Shown: positions 53,706 through 63,105 of the stretch, piece by piece
Numbering within the stretch: the first letter of the stretch is position 1
Layout of the letters: every line of letters starts with the position of its first letter
From: Anatilimnocola aggregata
GTDB lineage: Bacteria > Planctomycetota > Planctomycetia > Pirellulales > Pirellulaceae
Reading direction: 5' to 3'
Length of the DNA stretch: 64,000 bases
NCBI RefSeq assembly: GCF_007747655.1
Contig: NZ_CP036274.1
Location: forward strand, 6,138,001-6,202,000
Position numbers and translations under genes: made by a program
Notes under the pieces: generated by a model
Told to the model about the DNA's origin: nothing
The model's input: the letters and a program-made list of their open reading frames with translations, nothing else
Database searches by the model: none

Positions 53706-55358
53706 CTAGTTTCGATCGGGTTGCGGCAGCATCTCGGGCAGCAGCAGCGGGTTGCCAGCTGGCGGTGCGAGTTGTTCCATCGGCCGATTTTGTGGTTGCG
53801 GCAACATCACAGGAGCTTGTGGATCTTGCATTCGCAATTCCCAGCCACCACCGAGCGAGCGATAGAGGGCCACCAGGTTGGCAGCGATGGCACCTTCTGC
53901 CAAAGCCAACTGATCTTGCTGCTGCACCAGGAACAATTCGGCGACAAACACGCGACCGAAGTCAGCGCGGCCACCTTTATACAACTCGTTGATCAGGTCG
54001 CGCGATTCCACCGCTGCATCGACACCGACGCGCAGGATTCGCGCTTGCTGCTGGGCTCGCAAAAATCCGATGATCGCATCTTCGGCTTCGCGATTCGCAT
54101 TCAGCACCACGGTCTGATATTCCGTCACGCGTTGCATGAAGAGAGCTTCTTCCGCATTCTGAGCATTCCAGATGCGTCCGTAGTTGAGCAAGTTCCAGCT
54201 GAACGATGGCCCCACGTTGCCGGCCACCGCTCCGCCCGTGAACAAATTCTGCAATTCGTTCGCTTGCACAAACAGCGTGCCGTTGAGGGTGAAGGCCGGA
54301 TACATGGCAGATTCCGTGATGCCGATTCGTTCGCTTTGGGCAGCAGCCAGGCGTTCAGCGCGGCGAACATCGGGACGACGGCGAAGCAAGTCGGCAGGAA
54401 CACCGATCGCGATTTGCGGCGGAGCTTCGGGAATCAGGGTCTGGTCGCCCAACAGCTGACTGAGATCTTGTGGCGGCATGCCCATCAGAATGCAGAGACG
54501 GTTTTCGGCCTGGCGCAGCTGGGCCTGCAACTGCGGAATGGTCGCTTCGGTTTGCGAAACGTTCGTTACGGCTTGTGCCACATCGAGGCCGCTGGCCGCG
54601 CCTTCTTCTTTCTTGATCTTGGCCAGGTTCAACGAACCGACCTGCGATTGCACGTTCGCCTGGGCATAACGAATTCGCTGCTGAGCCACGCGAATTTCGA
54701 CATAGGTCTGCGCAACATCACCAATCAGCACGACGAGGACGTCGTCGTAGTTTTCGACAGTGGCATCGAGTTCCGCATCGGAAGCAGCGACCGCGCGGCG
54801 AAACCGACCCCAGAAATCGAGTTCCCAAGAGAACTGACCTCCCGCTGTCCAGACGTCGAACGCTCGCTCGAAGCCAGGCAAACCGCCACCACCACCGGCG
54901 GTGATGCCGGTCTCGGTACTGATTTGTTGTCGACGATACGAACCAAAGGCCGTTTGCGATTGCGGGAATAAGTTGCCGTGCGCGACCGCCCGGCGAGCGC
55001 GAGCTTCCTCAATGCGGAACCCAGCTTGGCGCAACGTCAGGTTCTGCTGGTGAGCCCGCTGAACGAGCAGTTCTAATTGAGGATCGCGGAAGACCCGCCA
55101 CCAATCCCAATAGGCTTGCTGATTGGTGACCAACTCGCTGTTGCGATAGTCGATCCAGACTTCCGACACCGGCGCGCCGGGCGTGGCGTAGTTCGGGCCG
55201 ACCTTGAACCCGTTGTGGATGTACTCCATCGGGCCGGTGCGACAGCCCGCCGTCAGGGCCAGCAGCAAGGCTGCCGTGGTCGTTACAACCGTCAAACTCA
55301 CTCGCCGCGCCAGTTGCGGTTTGGGTTGATGTTGCGGGTCACTGTTGCTGCCAAACAT
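53706..55358 (-). CDS. RND outer-membrane factor (NodT/OprM type lipoprotein)
   Basis: The 550-residue protein has a lipoprotein-like signal (LTAGCRTG at about residues 36-43). The OprM/TolC architecture follows, with two repeats of helices and strands. Typical signatures are WWRVFRDPQLELLV near the N-terminus and PADLLRRRPDVRRAE in the middle. The extra C-terminal 35 residues are Pro/Leu-rich. It lies 317 bases downstream of permease B on the same strand. It is the only outer-membrane channel gene in the window, so it may serve both pumps. Confidence 0.93.
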   Translation of the reverse strand: MFGSNSDPQHQPKPQLARRVSLTVVTTTAALLLALTAGCRTGPMEYIHNGFKVGPNYATPGAPVSEVWIDYRNSELVTNQQAYWDWWRVFRDPQLELLVQRAHQQNLTLRQAGFRIEEARARRAVAHGNLFPQSQTAFGSYRRQQISTETGITAGGGGGLPGFERAFDVWTAGGQFSWELDFWGRFRRAVAASDAELDATVENYDDVLVVLIGDVAQTYVEIRVAQQRIRYAQANVQSQVGSLNLAKIKKEEGAASGLDVAQAVTNVSQTEATIPQLQAQLRQAENRLCILMGMPPQDLSQLLGDQTLIPEAPPQIAIGVPADLLRRRPDVRRAERLAAAQSERIGITESAMYPAFTLNGTLFVQANELQNLFTGGAVAGNVGPSFSWNLLNYGRIWNAQNAEEALFMQRVTEYQTVVLNANREAEDAIIGFLRAQQQARILRVGVDAAVESRDLINELYKGGRADFGRVFVAELFLVQQQDQLALAEGAIAANLVALYRSLGGGWELRMQDPQAPVMLPQPQNRPMEQLAPPAGNPLLLPEMLPQPDRN

Positions 55359-55675
55359 TCGTTCGCCTCCCTGCGATCAACGAAACGGTTATACCCAGAT
55401 TATCGACCAGAGCAGGTACTGAAACGCAGGTCGCAACACCTATACTCGCAATGCCGAGAAATGTCGGGCGCATAATCGCTACGACCCGTGGCACTGGAAC
55501 TCGCCGCGCGTGGCAAACTGTACAGAGTATGCCGCTCGTACGGAGCCCCCGCCACGAACGGCCGCTATTCAGCGAAAAACCTTATGGCCCCGGCATTATG
55601 AAGCAGCCGCCGCGCGACAAGACAAGCGACCCCGCCACGCGATGGCGGGGGAGGCTTTGCCTAGGTGGGCGATGG
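55359..55675. other. Gap between permease B and the outer-membrane factor
   Basis: No gene is supported in these 317 bases. A GC-rich hairpin CCCCGCCA (55630-55637) with TGGCGGGG (55643-55650) and a 5-base loop lies 26 bases after the permease stop. It could weaken transcription into the outer-membrane factor gene. No T-tract follows on the minus strand. Confidence 0.5.
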
Positions 55676-58600
55676 CTAGTGCGCGGGCTTCGTCTCGGTA
55701 GCGCTGGCCACATTCGGCTCGTGCTGCGCGTCGACTGCGGGCGCTGTAACGGCGACAGAATGGCCGCTGGCACCACCCAAAGTTGCCGACGCGCGCGGTC
55801 GCCACCATTCACTCACATGCTGAAAGACGAGAAAGAAGACCGGCACAAAAAACACGGCGAGAATCGTCGAAGCGAGCATGCCGCCGAACACGGCAGTACC
55901 CAGCGCTTGTTGACCTGCCGCACCAGCACCGTCGGCAATGACGAGGGGCACCACGCCCAAGATGAACGCAAACGACGTCATCAAAATGGGGCGAAAACGC
56001 AGCCTTGCTGCTTCCACCGCAGAATCGAATATCGAATGCCCTTCATTTCGCAAATCGCGCGCGTACTCGACAATCAGAATGGCATTCTTACTGGCCAGCG
56101 CGATGATGAGCACGATGCCGATTTGTGTGAAGATGTTGTTGTCGAAGCCGCGGAGCGAGACAGCTGCGATCGCGCCGAGCACCCCCAGTGGCACCACCAG
56201 AATCACCGCCAGGGGAGTGATCCAACTTTCGTATTGAGCGGCCAGCACCAGATAGACCAGCAATACCGCGAAGGCAAAAATGTAGATCGATTCTCCACCG
56301 ACCTTTTTCTCCTGATACGACATGTCGGTCCACTCGTAGCCCATCGACTGCGGCAAGCGGTCGCGAGCCATTTGCTCCATCAGGGCTATCGCCTGTCCCG
56401 AACTAACCATGGCCGCGGGCGAACCGCTGATTTGCGCGGACGGATACAAATTGTAACGAGTGAGAATCTGCGGGCCAAACGAACGTTTGACATCGACGAC
56501 GGAACCGAGCGGAATCATTTGCCCGGCGCGGTTGCGAACCTCAAGCCGTTCGATATCGCGTGGCTCGACACGGAACTTCTGTTCCGCCTGCACGCGCACT
56601 TGAAAGGTGCGGCCAAAACGATTGAAGTCGTTTACATAGGCCGAGCCGAGATAGGCTTGCAGCGTGGAGAAGACGTTCGTCAGCGGCACGTCGAGCGTTT
56701 TGACTTTCACGCGATCGACATTGATATACAACTGCGGCACACCAGCCCGAAACATCGAGTTCAGTGTCGTGGGATCGAGGGCCGGCTGTTCGCGCCCCGC
56801 CTCGAGCATCGACTGCACGGCGAATTGCAACTCTTCCGGACCAACGTCCGCGCGATCTTCAACTTGCATGGTAAAACCAGCGCGTTGTCCCAGACCGGGA
56901 ATGGCGGGAGGCGGAAAGGCAAAGATGACTGCTTCGTCAATCTTGCTGACGTGTCCGTAGAACGTGCCGAGAATACCAGCCTGGCTCAGCTGGGGATCTT
57001 TGCGTTTATCCCAGCCGTCGAAGACCACGAAGATGGTCGCGGCATTGGATGCCGAACTGTTGTCGAGCAGCGACATGCCACCGATGGCGAACCAATCGGA
57101 AACGCCGTCTATATCGGCCAGGATCGCGTTGACTTTGTCGACGACTGCCGCGGTGCGAGATTGGGAAGCCGCATCGGGCAACTGAATCGCGCACACAAAG
57201 TAGCCTTGATCTTCTGTCGGCAAGAAGCCGGTCGGCACGCGGTTGTACCACCAACCAGTAGCAGCGATGAGGGCGGCAAAGACCAGCATCACGGCCCAAC
57301 TGACTCGCAGCATGCGTCGCACAATCAGCGTATAGACCCCTTCTACCCGGTCGTAAACCCAATTGAAGCCGTGATAGAAAAAGTTCTTCTTCTCTGGCGG
57401 CTTGCGCAGCCACAACGCACATTGCGCGGGCTTCAGCGTGACCGCGTTGATGGCACTAATCAGCGCCGTGGCGGCAATGGTGAGTGCGAACTGCCGATAC
57501 AACTGCCCGGTCACACCACCGAGAAACGCAGTCGGAATAAACACGGCCAGCAGCACCAGGGTGATGCCGATGATTGGTCCGAGCACCTGGTCCATGGCTT
57601 TGATCGTCGCGTCGCGCGGCGCGAGACCGCGCTCCACACCATGGGCAGCCGCTTCGACAATCACGATTGCATCGTCGACGACGATACCGATCGCCAGCAC
57701 CAGGCCGAAGAGGGTGAGCATATTCACCGAGAAGCCCAGCGCGGCCATGGCGGCGAAGGCACCAATGAGAGTCACGGGCACGGTCGTCGCGGGAATGAGG
57801 ACCGCTCGCCAGTCTTGCAAGAAGACCAGAATCACGACCAACACCAAGACGCCGGCTTCGATCAGCGTTTTGTAAACTTCGTGAATCGCAGCATCGACGA
57901 ACTTGGTCGTATCGAAGGGAAAGGTAACCTTCAACCCTTCGGGAAAAGTGCTTTCTAGCCGATGAATGGCCTCGCGCACTCCCTCAGACACTTTCAAAGC
58001 ATTGGCACCCGGCAGCTGAAACACACCCAAGCTGGCGCTGGGGCTACCGTTTAGCAACGAGAATTGATCGTAGGTCTGCGCGCCGAGTTCGATTTTCGCA
58101 ACATCTTTCAGCCGCAGGATGCGCCCTTGGTCTTCGGACTTGATAACGATGTCGCCAAATTGCTCGGCGCTACTGAGTCGCCCCATCGCAGTGACGATGT
58201 ACTGAAAATTCAACTCGCTGGGACTCGGTGGCTGGCCAATCTGCCCCGCGGCAACTTGGACGTTCTGTTCTTGAATGGCCGCGATCACGTCTTGCGTGGT
58301 CATGTTGCGGGCTTTGATCTTTTCGGGATCGAGCCAGACTCGCATGCTGTAGTTGCTGCCGCCGAAAATCACCACATCGCCCACACCGGGAATACGGCTG
58401 ATTTCGTCGCGCAACCGCAAGTTGCAAAAGTTCGAGAGAAAGATGCTGTCGTAGCGATTCCCTTCCGAGGTCAGGGCACACACCAGGATGAAGTTCGTCG
58501 ACTGCTTCTTCACCATGACGCCTTGGCGGCGAACTTCCTCGGGCAATTGGGGCTCGGCAATCGAGACGCGGTTTTGCACGAGCACTTGGGCTTCGTCCAG

Positions 58601-58900
58601 GTCGGTCCCAATTTCGAAGGTCACGGTCAGCGTATAGGTGCCGTCGCTGGAACAGGTCGAAGACATGTAGAGCATGCCTTCGACGCCGTTCACCTGTTGT
58701 TCGACCGGCGAGGCAACGGTATCGGAGACGACCCGCGCATTCGCACCCGGATAAACACCCGTCACCACCACCGTCGGCGGTGTAATACCCGGGTATTGCT
58801 CGACGGGCAGACGCAGCAGAGCGACCACGCCCACCAGCATCGTGACGATGGCAATGACGTTGGCAAAGATCGGGCGATCGATAAAGAATTTCGAAAACAC
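55676..58900 (-). CDS. RND efflux permease B (HAE1 family)
   Basis: The 1074-residue permease begins MFSKFFIDRPIFANVIAI. It has GIVVDDAIVIVEAAAHG with the helix 4 Asp pair and ALASKNAILIVEYAR with the helix 10 Lys. Its length and motifs are normal for AcrB-type drug pumps; conserved GGSNYSMRVWLDPEKI and FNRFGRTFQVRVQAE mark the porter domain. It follows the adaptor by 2 bases. The Ala-rich C-terminal tail has no special feature. Confidence 0.95.
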   Translation of the reverse strand: MFSKFFIDRPIFANVIAIVTMLVGVVALLRLPVEQYPGITPPTVVVTGVYPGANARVVSDTVASPVEQQVNGVEGMLYMSSTCSSDGTYTLTVTFEIGTDLDEAQVLVQNRVSIAEPQLPEEVRRQGVMVKKQSTNFILVCALTSEGNRYDSIFLSNFCNLRLRDEISRIPGVGDVVIFGGSNYSMRVWLDPEKIKARNMTTQDVIAAIQEQNVQVAAGQIGQPPSPSELNFQYIVTAMGRLSSAEQFGDIVIKSEDQGRILRLKDVAKIELGAQTYDQFSLLNGSPSASLGVFQLPGANALKVSEGVREAIHRLESTFPEGLKVTFPFDTTKFVDAAIHEVYKTLIEAGVLVLVVILVFLQDWRAVLIPATTVPVTLIGAFAAMAALGFSVNMLTLFGLVLAIGIVVDDAIVIVEAAAHGVERGLAPRDATIKAMDQVLGPIIGITLVLLAVFIPTAFLGGVTGQLYRQFALTIAATALISAINAVTLKPAQCALWLRKPPEKKNFFYHGFNWVYDRVEGVYTLIVRRMLRVSWAVMLVFAALIAATGWWYNRVPTGFLPTEDQGYFVCAIQLPDAASQSRTAAVVDKVNAILADIDGVSDWFAIGGMSLLDNSSASNAATIFVVFDGWDKRKDPQLSQAGILGTFYGHVSKIDEAVIFAFPPPAIPGLGQRAGFTMQVEDRADVGPEELQFAVQSMLEAGREQPALDPTTLNSMFRAGVPQLYINVDRVKVKTLDVPLTNVFSTLQAYLGSAYVNDFNRFGRTFQVRVQAEQKFRVEPRDIERLEVRNRAGQMIPLGSVVDVKRSFGPQILTRYNLYPSAQISGSPAAMVSSGQAIALMEQMARDRLPQSMGYEWTDMSYQEKKVGGESIYIFAFAVLLVYLVLAAQYESWITPLAVILVVPLGVLGAIAAVSLRGFDNNIFTQIGIVLIIALASKNAILIVEYARDLRNEGHSIFDSAVEAARLRFRPILMTSFAFILGVVPLVIADGAGAAGQQALGTAVFGGMLASTILAVFFVPVFFLVFQHVSEWWRPRASATLGGASGHSVAVTAPAVDAQHEPNVASATETKPAH

Positions 58901-58902
58901 CG

Positions 58903-60177
58903 TTACTTACCTGCCTTCGCTGTGCTCGAGACGGGAGTCGGTTCCAACACCGCTTCCGAAGACTGATCGCGCGAAGTTTTTACCAACTCGGGATCGACGC
59001 CGGGCAACTCCGTTGCTTCTTCGGTAGTTACTTCCGACGTTGGCCGCACGCGTTGCAGGCCGTTGATGATTACTCGTTCGTCAGGTTGCAGACCGCTTAG
59101 CACAACTCGCAAACCAGAACGATTCGATCCGAGAACGACGCGACGTTCTTCGACTACGTTCTTTACATTCACGATGAGCACGTATTCGCCCCGTTGATCG
59201 ACCCCCACGGCACGCTCTGGGACGAGTAACTTCGGGCTCTCATCGCCGAAGGGAACTCGAATACGGATGAAGCTGCCGGGAATCAACTGCTGATTGGCAT
59301 TCAGAAAATAGGCGCGGCGTTGTTGCGTGCCGGTGCGGGGATCAATTCCCAACTGCGTGTAATCGAGTCGTCCTTCGTGTGGGTAGCCAACTTCGCTGGG
59401 CAAGCCAAGGAACACCGGAGGTCGTTTGTCATTTTTCAGTTCTTCCGCCGTGGTAGGCTGTTCATCGGGAGTAGGTGAGCCCTCCATTTGCTGCGGTAGC
59501 ACTGCCACGTCACTTTCGCTGACATTGAAGTAGGCGTGAATCGGAGTGTACTTCTCGATCATGGTGAGAATGGTCGTCTGGGCTTCTACTAGGTTTCCCA
59601 TGTCGACCATGTGCCGACTTATTCGACCACCGATGGGCGATTTGACTTGGGTGTACTCTAAATTGAGCGTGGCTTGCTGCACTGCGGCCTTGGCGGAGTC
59701 GACATCGGCTTTGGCAGTCGCGACGTTAGCGCGCTTCACATCGAGCTCTTGGACGGCCAGCGCGCCGCGTTCCACCAATGGCTCCGTTCGCTTGAACTCA
59801 GCTTCGGCCAGGGCCAGGTTCGCTTCAGCCTTCAGTTGACCCGCTTTGGCTGAATTGAGCGCCGCGACGAAGGGGGCTTTTTCGATTTCGAACAGCAGTT
59901 CGCCTTCTTTGACTGTGTCGCCATCGCGGAAATGGATCTTGTCGAGATAGCCATTGACCCGCGCACGAATCTGCACCGAGTCGGTCGCCTGCAAGTTACC
60001 TGTGTACTCCAGTTCATCCGTTAATCTCACGACCAGCGGCTTGGCGACGGTGACATTCGGCAGGGGCGGAGGCACGTAGTCCGCTTGGGGAGCACAGCCT
60101 GCGGCTAGCACACCCAAGATCAGCAGCCAGCTGCTCTGAGCAGCGGTGAAGAGCGACAGGGGACAGGTTTTCTGCAT
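58903..60177 (-). CDS. RND periplasmic adaptor B (membrane fusion protein)
   Basis: The 424-residue adaptor has a lipoprotein-type signal (VLAAGCAPQ, Cys at about residue 28). The barrel-sandwich start RARVNGYLDKIHFRDGDTVKEGE is followed by a helical hairpin (Ala/Glu/Lys-rich) and the second half beginning YTQVKSPIGGRIS. A long Pro/Thr-containing insertion around EGSPTPDEQPTTAEE is unusual. The gene heads operon B and is divergent from a TetR gene, with a dyad between them. Confidence 0.94.
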   Translation of the reverse strand: MQKTCPLSLFTAAQSSWLLILGVLAAGCAPQADYVPPPLPNVTVAKPLVVRLTDELEYTGNLQATDSVQIRARVNGYLDKIHFRDGDTVKEGELLFEIEKAPFVAALNSAKAGQLKAEANLALAEAEFKRTEPLVERGALAVQELDVKRANVATAKADVDSAKAAVQQATLNLEYTQVKSPIGGRISRHMVDMGNLVEAQTTILTMIEKYTPIHAYFNVSESDVAVLPQQMEGSPTPDEQPTTAEELKNDKRPPVFLGLPSEVGYPHEGRLDYTQLGIDPRTGTQQRRAYFLNANQQLIPGSFIRIRVPFGDESPKLLVPERAVGVDQRGEYVLIVNVKNVVEERRVVLGSNRSGLRVVLSGLQPDERVIINGLQRVRPTSEVTTEEATELPGVDPELVKTSRDQSSEAVLEPTPVSSTAKAGK

Positions 60178-60242
60178 AAAACCAACAATTTGAAGAACTT
60201 ACGATCTTTTATGAATGCCTGGCACGGCACGCTATTGTAATA

Positions 60243-60262
60243 TGGACGGACGAGTCCGTCCA
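60243..60262. promoter_or_regulatory. Palindrome, candidate TetR operator B
   Basis: TGGACGGA (60243-60250) and TCCGTCCA (60255-60262) are perfect arms around CGAG. The site lies 66 bases upstream of adaptor B and 113 bases upstream of the likely TetR start, in the shared promoter region. It differs in sequence from operator A, so the two regulators should not cross-bind. Confidence 0.65.
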
Positions 60263-60374
60263 ATGAGACTTGGCAGATTTGCGCCATCCCGTGAGATTAC
60301 CGCCAGTCCGGCGACTCCTTACACGACTTGGCTACTTTAATTGGTTTGCTTTCACATTCCAAAGGAGCTTGCTG

Positions 60375-61007
60375 TTGGCGTCAGGTTCATTCGAGCACGA
60401 GAAAACCCCCAATGAGAGCGGTTTCGATAGTCTATCTGAACGAGACCGCGAGATCCTCCTGGCAGCTACCAGACTGTTCGCCCGGGAAGGATACGCCCAG
60501 ACCGACGTACAAGAGATCGCCGATGCAGCCGGAATTGGCAAAGGGACCGTCTACCGAACCTTTGGCAACAAAGAGAACTTATTCCTGGCCGCGGTTCGAT
60601 TTGCGCGGGCGCGCGTGCTGGACGAAGTGGATGCTGCGGCAGCGCTGGCGACAGAGCCCCTCGATCATTGGCGGCGCGGGATGCAGGCGTTCCTACACTT
60701 CTTCGATGAGAATCCCGCAGTGGTGGAACTGCTAATTGAAGAGCGGGCGCTCTCCCGCGGCCGGCGCGTGGCAACCTTTTTCGATACGCAGGGGAAGGGG
60801 AGCGAGCGCTGGAGGCAAGTCTTTCGTCAATTGATCGACGCGGGCGTGATTCGCCAGCTTCCCGTCGAACAGGTGGAGCAAGCGATCTCGCGATATCTGT
60901 TCGGCACCCTGTTCGTGAGTTACTTCGTCGGCCGCCCCGAGCCTCTGGCACCACAGTTCGAAAGCCTGTTCGATATTCTGTTCACCGGTCTCGCAAATCG
61001 GGCTTGA
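60375..61007 (+). CDS. TetR-family repressor of RND system B
   Basis: The likely start is TTG 60375, with AGGAG 7 bases upstream, giving 210 residues; the open frame extends to 60270 without a better start. The helix-turn-helix is at about residues 21-70 (VQEIADAAGIGKGTVYRTFGNKENLF). The C-terminal half resembles TetR A (FLHFFDENPAVVELLIEERAL), so the two regulators are probably paralogues. It is divergent from adaptor B. Confidence 0.88.
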   Translation: MASGSFEHEKTPNESGFDSLSERDREILLAATRLFAREGYAQTDVQEIADAAGIGKGTVYRTFGNKENLFLAAVRFARARVLDEVDAAAALATEPLDHWRRGMQAFLHFFDENPAVVELLIEERALSRGRRVATFFDTQGKGSERWRQVFRQLIDAGVIRQLPVEQVEQAISRYLFGTLFVSYFVGRPEPLAPQFESLFDILFTGLANRA

Positions 61008-61048
61008 AGCCTGAGCAGGATGGGGCGTATCGCGCTATCGGCCACACT

Positions 61049-63085
61049 CTATCCAGAGGTCCGAATCCAACATCGGGCAACTTCGGCCACGCTCCAGGCT
61101 TGGGCAATGCACCCCCGGGGAGTAAAAGGAGACTCGGCATCGAACACTTCGCTGATCGAGCCGATGCACGCTTCGCCTAGATGGTCGACAAAACCCTCGA
61201 GAAATCGTCTCGCGCCGATTCGATCTTCGGGATGAACCGCGAGCCAGGCGTCGATGAAGGGGCCGATCAGCCAGCCCCAAACCGTCCCTTGATGGTAAGC
61301 CGCATCGCGGGCCCGCAGGTCGCCAAAGTATTTCGGTTTGTAGTCGGCATGACCGGCTGAGAGCGAACGCAGACCGACGGGCGTGAGCAATTGCTCGCGG
61401 ACAACATTCAGCACAGCTTCCCAGCGATGCCGTTCGAGCACCGGATGTTCGAGCGAAAATGCAAAGAGCTGATTCGGTCGCAGGGCGGCATCGGAGCCAT
61501 GCTCGCCATCGACCACGTCATATAGGTAATTGCCGTGCTCGTACCAAAAGCGTTTGTTGAACGCCCCCTTCACCCGCTCCGCCTGCGCCGCGAGAGACTG
61601 GGCTGCTTCGCCACCCTGTTCTTCGCGCACCCAGTTCTCCAGCAGCCGGAGCGCGTTGTACCACAGGGCATTAATCTCCACCGGCTTACCGCGCCGCGGC
61701 GTGACTACCCAATCGCCAACCTTCGCGTCCATCCACGTCAACTGATAACCGGGCTCTCCTTGTCGCAGCAGCCCGTCGGTCGGATCGACACCAATGCCGA
61801 AGCGTGTGCCCCGATTGTGATGCTCGACAATGTCGAGCAACTTGGGGAGCAACAGCCGGAGGGTGTTGCGATCGCCGGTCGCGGTCACATAGCGACTCAG
61901 CGCGTGAAAGTACCACATCGTTGCATCAGCCGTGTGATACAGGCCTTGCTTCTCCCCTTCGGGAAACAAATTGGGGATCAAGCCATCGCGCACATACTGG
62001 CCGAAGGTGCGCAAAATGTAGCCCGCTTCGGTATGCCGCCCCGTCGAGAGAGTCAGCCCCTCGAGGCTGATCATCGTATCGCGGCCCCAATCGGTGAACC
62101 AATGATAACCGGCGATCACAGTCCGTACTTCATCGCCAGCCGCGCGGGTGCGAGCAGCGTCTTCAGAGCGGGCAGCGGGCGTAATCAGAAACTGATCAGC
62201 GGCAAGGGTGAGTTCGCTCGCTGGCCCCTTTTGCAGTGCCGGATGCGCCATTTTTAACAGTTGATTGCGCCGGCTGGCTTCATATTCAGTTGCCTGCTCG
62301 GGAGTGATGGCTCCAATCGTCTCCCATGACTCGGTCGATGCCACGAGCGTTACCGGTCGATCGACGCTGAGATCCGCGCGAAAATAACCGGGGCTCCAAA
62401 GTTCGCCAAGCGCTTCGTAACCGCGACTTTCTTCCACGCGATAAATCACATTCGGCAGGTGTGTTCCTTCGAGGGTGATCGCGACCTGTTCGCCATGCAC
62501 CAGCATCCGCAGGGGAGGCAAAGGCCCCGGAGCGGTGAGTTCAATGCGACCGTCGATGCAACTCACGGGGCATGGCCCCGTGTGGGGGTGATTGACTGGC
62601 GCTTCGTGCGGGCGAAAGTGAATCGAAGGACGAAGCTTAATCCGCAGCGTGCCATCGCCGCGAATCAGCCGATAGTTCACATGTACCGTGTTTTGATGAT
62701 GCGGCAGAAGAATACGTCGTTCGAGCACATAGCCGGCGAATTCATATCGCCACACGGGCAGGCCGAGTTCCAGGCGAAACTCCGTCAACAGATCGGAGCC
62801 ATGCAAATGCAGCGAACCTTCGCGCTCTTCGCCCCCAATCAGCATCTTCTCGCCATTGGGCAATCGCACCAACTCCGTCAGATGGTTGAGCATCACGCGC
62901 CGGCCGAGCGGCGCGGGTAAGGCGGCAATCAGCAAGCTATGATAGCGCCGCGCGGCGACTCCACCCACGGTACCCGAGGCGTAACCGCCCAGACCATTCG
63001 TGACTAACCATTCGCGCGTGAGGAGTGATTCGCGCTCGACTTCGTCGCGGCCGGACCACGGCATCCGTAAGACCCAGTTGTCCAT
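61049..63085 (-). CDS. Glycogen-debranching-type amylo-alpha-1,6-glucosidase
   Basis: The 678-residue enzyme has the N-terminal beta domain typical of bacterial/archaeal debranching enzymes (WLVTNGLGGYASGTVGG). The C-terminal (alpha/alpha)6 catalytic domain carries WFTDWGRDTMISLEGL with the proposed acid Asp and GYQLTWMDAKV. ATG 63085 was chosen because AAGGAG lies just upstream; the frame extends to 63178 without family similarity. It hydrolyses alpha-1,6 branches of glycogen in the cytoplasm. It lies 20 bases after treZ on the same strand. Confidence 0.92.
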   Translation of the reverse strand: MDNWVLRMPWSGRDEVERESLLTREWLVTNGLGGYASGTVGGVAARRYHSLLIAALPAPLGRRVMLNHLTELVRLPNGEKMLIGGEEREGSLHLHGSDLLTEFRLELGLPVWRYEFAGYVLERRILLPHHQNTVHVNYRLIRGDGTLRIKLRPSIHFRPHEAPVNHPHTGPCPVSCIDGRIELTAPGPLPPLRMLVHGEQVAITLEGTHLPNVIYRVEESRGYEALGELWSPGYFRADLSVDRPVTLVASTESWETIGAITPEQATEYEASRRNQLLKMAHPALQKGPASELTLAADQFLITPAARSEDAARTRAAGDEVRTVIAGYHWFTDWGRDTMISLEGLTLSTGRHTEAGYILRTFGQYVRDGLIPNLFPEGEKQGLYHTADATMWYFHALSRYVTATGDRNTLRLLLPKLLDIVEHHNRGTRFGIGVDPTDGLLRQGEPGYQLTWMDAKVGDWVVTPRRGKPVEINALWYNALRLLENWVREEQGGEAAQSLAAQAERVKGAFNKRFWYEHGNYLYDVVDGEHGSDAALRPNQLFAFSLEHPVLERHRWEAVLNVVREQLLTPVGLRSLSAGHADYKPKYFGDLRARDAAYHQGTVWGWLIGPFIDAWLAVHPEDRIGARRFLEGFVDHLGEACIGSISEVFDAESPFTPRGCIAQAWSVAEVARCWIRTSG

Positions 63086-63105
63086 GCTTGGCTCCTTCCA
63101 GTCAG

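Noticed and set aside
53721-54971. 416-codon open frame opposite the outer-membrane factor
   Set aside because: The opposite strand has the full set of OprM/NodT motifs; this frame has none.
55451-57958. 835-codon open frame on the plus strand opposite permease B
   Set aside because: It is antisense to a clear RND permease, and its translation is rich in His, Arg, Asp and Gln with no domain. It is a shadow frame of GC-rich coding DNA.
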